Source: an uncultured Mitsuokella sp. (GTDB taxonomy: Bacteria > Bacillota > Negativicutes > Selenomonadales > Selenomonadaceae). Taken from it: DNA of 6,430 nt. A model generated the notes under the pieces. That model worked only from the letters and a program-made list of their open reading frames with translations. It did not search any database and was not told the DNA's origin. Positions 4,815-6,430 of the stretch are shown in pieces. The translations under genes were made by a program, and so were the position numbers. The stretch is taken from assembly GCA_900770895.1 (NCBI GenBank), contig CAAGMF010000205.1, forward strand, positions 1 through 6,430. The letters are read 5' to 3'. Positions within the stretch are counted from its first letter, which is position 1, and the number at the start of each line of letters is the position of its first letter.

Positions 4815-6430
4815 ATGAAGAAAGCTTATCTGATGGGCAACGAGGCCATCGGACTCGGGGCACTCGCAGCGGGAGTCAATCTCGTGAGCGGCTACCCTGG
4901 CACGCCCTCGACCGAAGTGCTCGAGACCATAGCCGCCCATAATGACGACGGACACATCCATGTCGAATGGTCGACGAACGAGAAGGCCGGAATGGAGACG
5001 GCAGCCGGTGCTGCCTATGCCGGTGCCCGCACGCTCGTCACCATGAAGCAGGTCGGTCTCAACGTCGCCACCGACCCGCTCATGAGTCTGGCCTACATCG
5101 GCGTAGAGGGCGGCATGGTCGTCCTCGTGGCCGATGACCCCGGCCCGATATCATCGCAGACCGAGCAGGATACCCGCACATTTGCCCGCTATGCGAAGCT
5201 GCCCTGCTTCGATCCGTCGAGCGTGCAGGAAGCCTACGATATGATACAGGAGGCCTTCGAGTTCTCCGAGAAATATCACACACCCGTGCTGTTCCGGCCG
5301 ACCACGCGCGTCGACCACGGCTACGCCTCGATAACGATAAAGACGCCTGCCGAATACACGCGGCATGAACCGAAGGGCTTCACCCGCGATCCGGGCCGCT
5401 GGGTCATATTCCCGCGCCTGTCGCTGCGCGCCCATGGCGCCATCGAGCGCCGCAATGCGGAGCTGACGCAGGTATCGTCCCTGTACGAGCGCAACCAGCT
5501 CATACCAGCGGCCCGTCCGGTCGTCCGCCAGGGAATCGTCGCCCAAGGCGTATCCTGGACCTATCTGGCCGAGACGCTGCACGAATTCCGCGCCGAACAT
5601 GCCTCCGAAATGCCGCGCCAGCTGAAAATCGCCATGCCGTTCCCATTCCCGGAGGAGCTGGCCGTCGAATTCATGCATGACCTCGACGAGGTCCTGTGTA
5701 TCGAAGAGCTCGACCCCGTCATCGAGCGCGAGCTCACCTATATATGCGGCAAATACCACCTGCCGGTCCGCATCCGCGGCAAGCTGACGGGTGACATCGC
5801 AGCGGCCGGCGAAAACACGCGCGACTCCGTCTATGCTGCGGTTGCGAAATTCATGGACTGGCAGGCTGCCCCGGCCCGCACGCTGCCGCAGCCGCCGCTC
5901 GCGGTCGTACGTCCTCCGGTACTATGCGCCGGCTGTCCGCACCGGGCCTCGTTCTACGCGGTCAAGCTCGCCATGAAGGGACAGAAATGCCTGTTCGCCG
6001 GCGATATCGGCTGCTATACCCTCGGCAACGCCATGCCGCTCGACATGGTCGATACCTGCCTCTGCATGGGCGCCGGCCTCGGCATCGCTCAGGGCATCGG
6101 CGCGACTGACCCAGATACGAAATGCTTCGCCTTCGTCGGCGATTCGACATTCTTTGCCGCCGCCATCCCCGGCGCAATCAACGGCGTCTACAATCAGGCT
6201 GATTTCACCCTCGTCGTACTCGACAACTCCACCACCGCCATGACCGGCCACCAGCCACATCCCGGCTCCGGTCATACCATGATGGGCGAGGTCGTCGAGA
6301 AAGTCTCCATCGAGAAAACACTCGCCGGCATCGGCATAAAGACCATCCGCACCGTAGACCCGCTCGACCACGCCAAGGCTGTCCAGACCGTACGCGAGGT
6401 CGCTGCCGAGCCCGGCGTCAAGGCCATCAT
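4815..6430 (+). CDS. iorA: Indolepyruvate:ferredoxin oxidoreductase alpha subunit, 3' end cut off
   Basis: 538 codons are visible and the frame is still open at the window end; full-length IorA is about 580-640 aa. With IorB it oxidatively decarboxylates aryl pyruvates (indolepyruvate and related 2-oxoacids from aromatic amino acids) to acyl-CoA and reduces ferredoxin, or runs in reverse in anaerobes. Domain order: N-terminal pyrimidine-type TPP domain with SGYPGTPSTEVLE (25-37), EWSTNEKAGMETAAG (51-65) and MKQVGLNVATDPLM (77-90); a middle domain (about 190-350); and a C-terminal TPP pyrophosphate domain with CAGCPHR (371-377), GDIGCYTLG (396-404) and the TPP motif beginning GDS at 442 and ending near DNSTTAMTGHQPHPG (470-484). 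The usual C-terminal two-[4Fe-4S] domain should follow beyond 6430. The start has an AGGAGA site. iorB would be expected downstream but cannot be seen. IorA is favoured over 2-oxoacid:ferredoxin relatives by CxGCPHR and TAMTGHQPHPG. Confidence 0.95.
   Translation, partial: MKKAYLMGNEAIGLGALAAGVNLVSGYPGTPSTEVLETIAAHNDDGHIHVEWSTNEKAGMETAAGAAYAGARTLVTMKQVGLNVATDPLMSLAYIGVEGGMVVLVADDPGPISSQTEQDTRTFARYAKLPCFDPSSVQEAYDMIQEAFEFSEKYHTPVLFRPTTRVDHGYASITIKTPAEYTRHEPKGFTRDPGRWVIFPRLSLRAHGAIERRNAELTQVSSLYERNQLIPAARPVVRQGIVAQGVSWTYLAETLHEFRAEHASEMPRQLKIAMPFPFPEELAVEFMHDLDEVLCIEELDPVIERELTYICGKYHLPVRIRGKLTGDIAAAGENTRDSVYAAVAKFMDWQAAPARTLPQPPLAVVRPPVLCAGCPHRASFYAVKLAMKGQKCLFAGDIGCYTLGNAMPLDMVDTCLCMGAGLGIAQGIGATDPDTKCFAFVGDSTFFAAAIPGAINGVYNQADFTLVVLDNSTTAMTGHQPHPGSGHTMMGEVVEKVSIEKTLAGIGIKTIRTVDPLDHAKAVQTVREVAAEPGVKAI

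Noticed and set aside
4619..4942. Plus-strand open frame of 107 codons across the intergenic region into iorA
   Set aside because: It runs out of frame through the iorA start, lacks a ribosome site, and its first half is AT-rich regulatory DNA. Its internal ATG at 4784 also lacks a ribosome site.
5151..5759. Minus-strand open frame of 202 codons opposite iorA
   Set aside because: Antisense to a clear IorA coding region, with no ribosome site or recognisable motif.

Overview
The window carries two divergent transcription units of an anaerobic-type bacterium. Coding DNA is GC-rich, while the intergenic region between the units is AT-rich. The gene order sufC-sufB-sufD-sufS-sufU, with SufU rather than SufA/SufE, is the Firmicutes (Bacillota) version of the SUF iron-sulfur assembly operon. 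The neighbouring indolepyruvate:ferredoxin oxidoreductase gene points to a strict anaerobe. Frequent ATA isoleucine codons in GC-rich genes and strong AGGAGG-like ribosome sites suggest a GC-rich Negativicutes-like lineage (Selenomonas/Mitsuokella type). That genus-level placement is inference at low confidence.

Layout. On the minus strand, read from about 4623 down to 1, lie sufC (ABC-type ATPase), sufB (scaffold), sufD (scaffold partner), sufS (cysteine desulfurase) and the first 49 codons of sufU (sulfur acceptor/scaffold), which leaves the window at base 1. The genes are packed with gaps of 10 and 18 bp and overlaps of 8 and 11 bp, as expected for one translationally coupled mRNA. On the plus strand, from 4815 to the window end, is iorA, the TPP-containing alpha subunit of indolepyruvate:ferredoxin oxidoreductase. 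It is cut off before its C-terminal ferredoxin-like domain.

The 296-bp intergenic region (4519-4814) holds the regulatory content. A near-consensus suf promoter (TTGACA, 17 bp, TACAAT) faces left. A good promoter (TTGTCA, 17 bp, TATTAT) faces right toward iorA, and the two -35 boxes overlap. A perfect dyad (TGGCG-N4-CGCCA) fills most of the suf promoter spacer. The roughly 105-nt suf leader contains a strong bulged hairpin and a smaller dyad.

Working together: SufS takes sulfur from cysteine and passes it to SufU, and SufBCD assembles clusters with ATP hydrolysis by SufC. IorA belongs to an enzyme that itself needs [4Fe-4S] clusters, so the shared control region may tie cluster supply to a cluster-using enzyme (inference). 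No mobile element, CRISPR array, tRNA or rRNA was seen. The system is recognisable rather than new. The least ordinary points are the shared -35 arrangement with its spacer dyad, the suf leader hairpin, and a three-cysteine tail on SufC.
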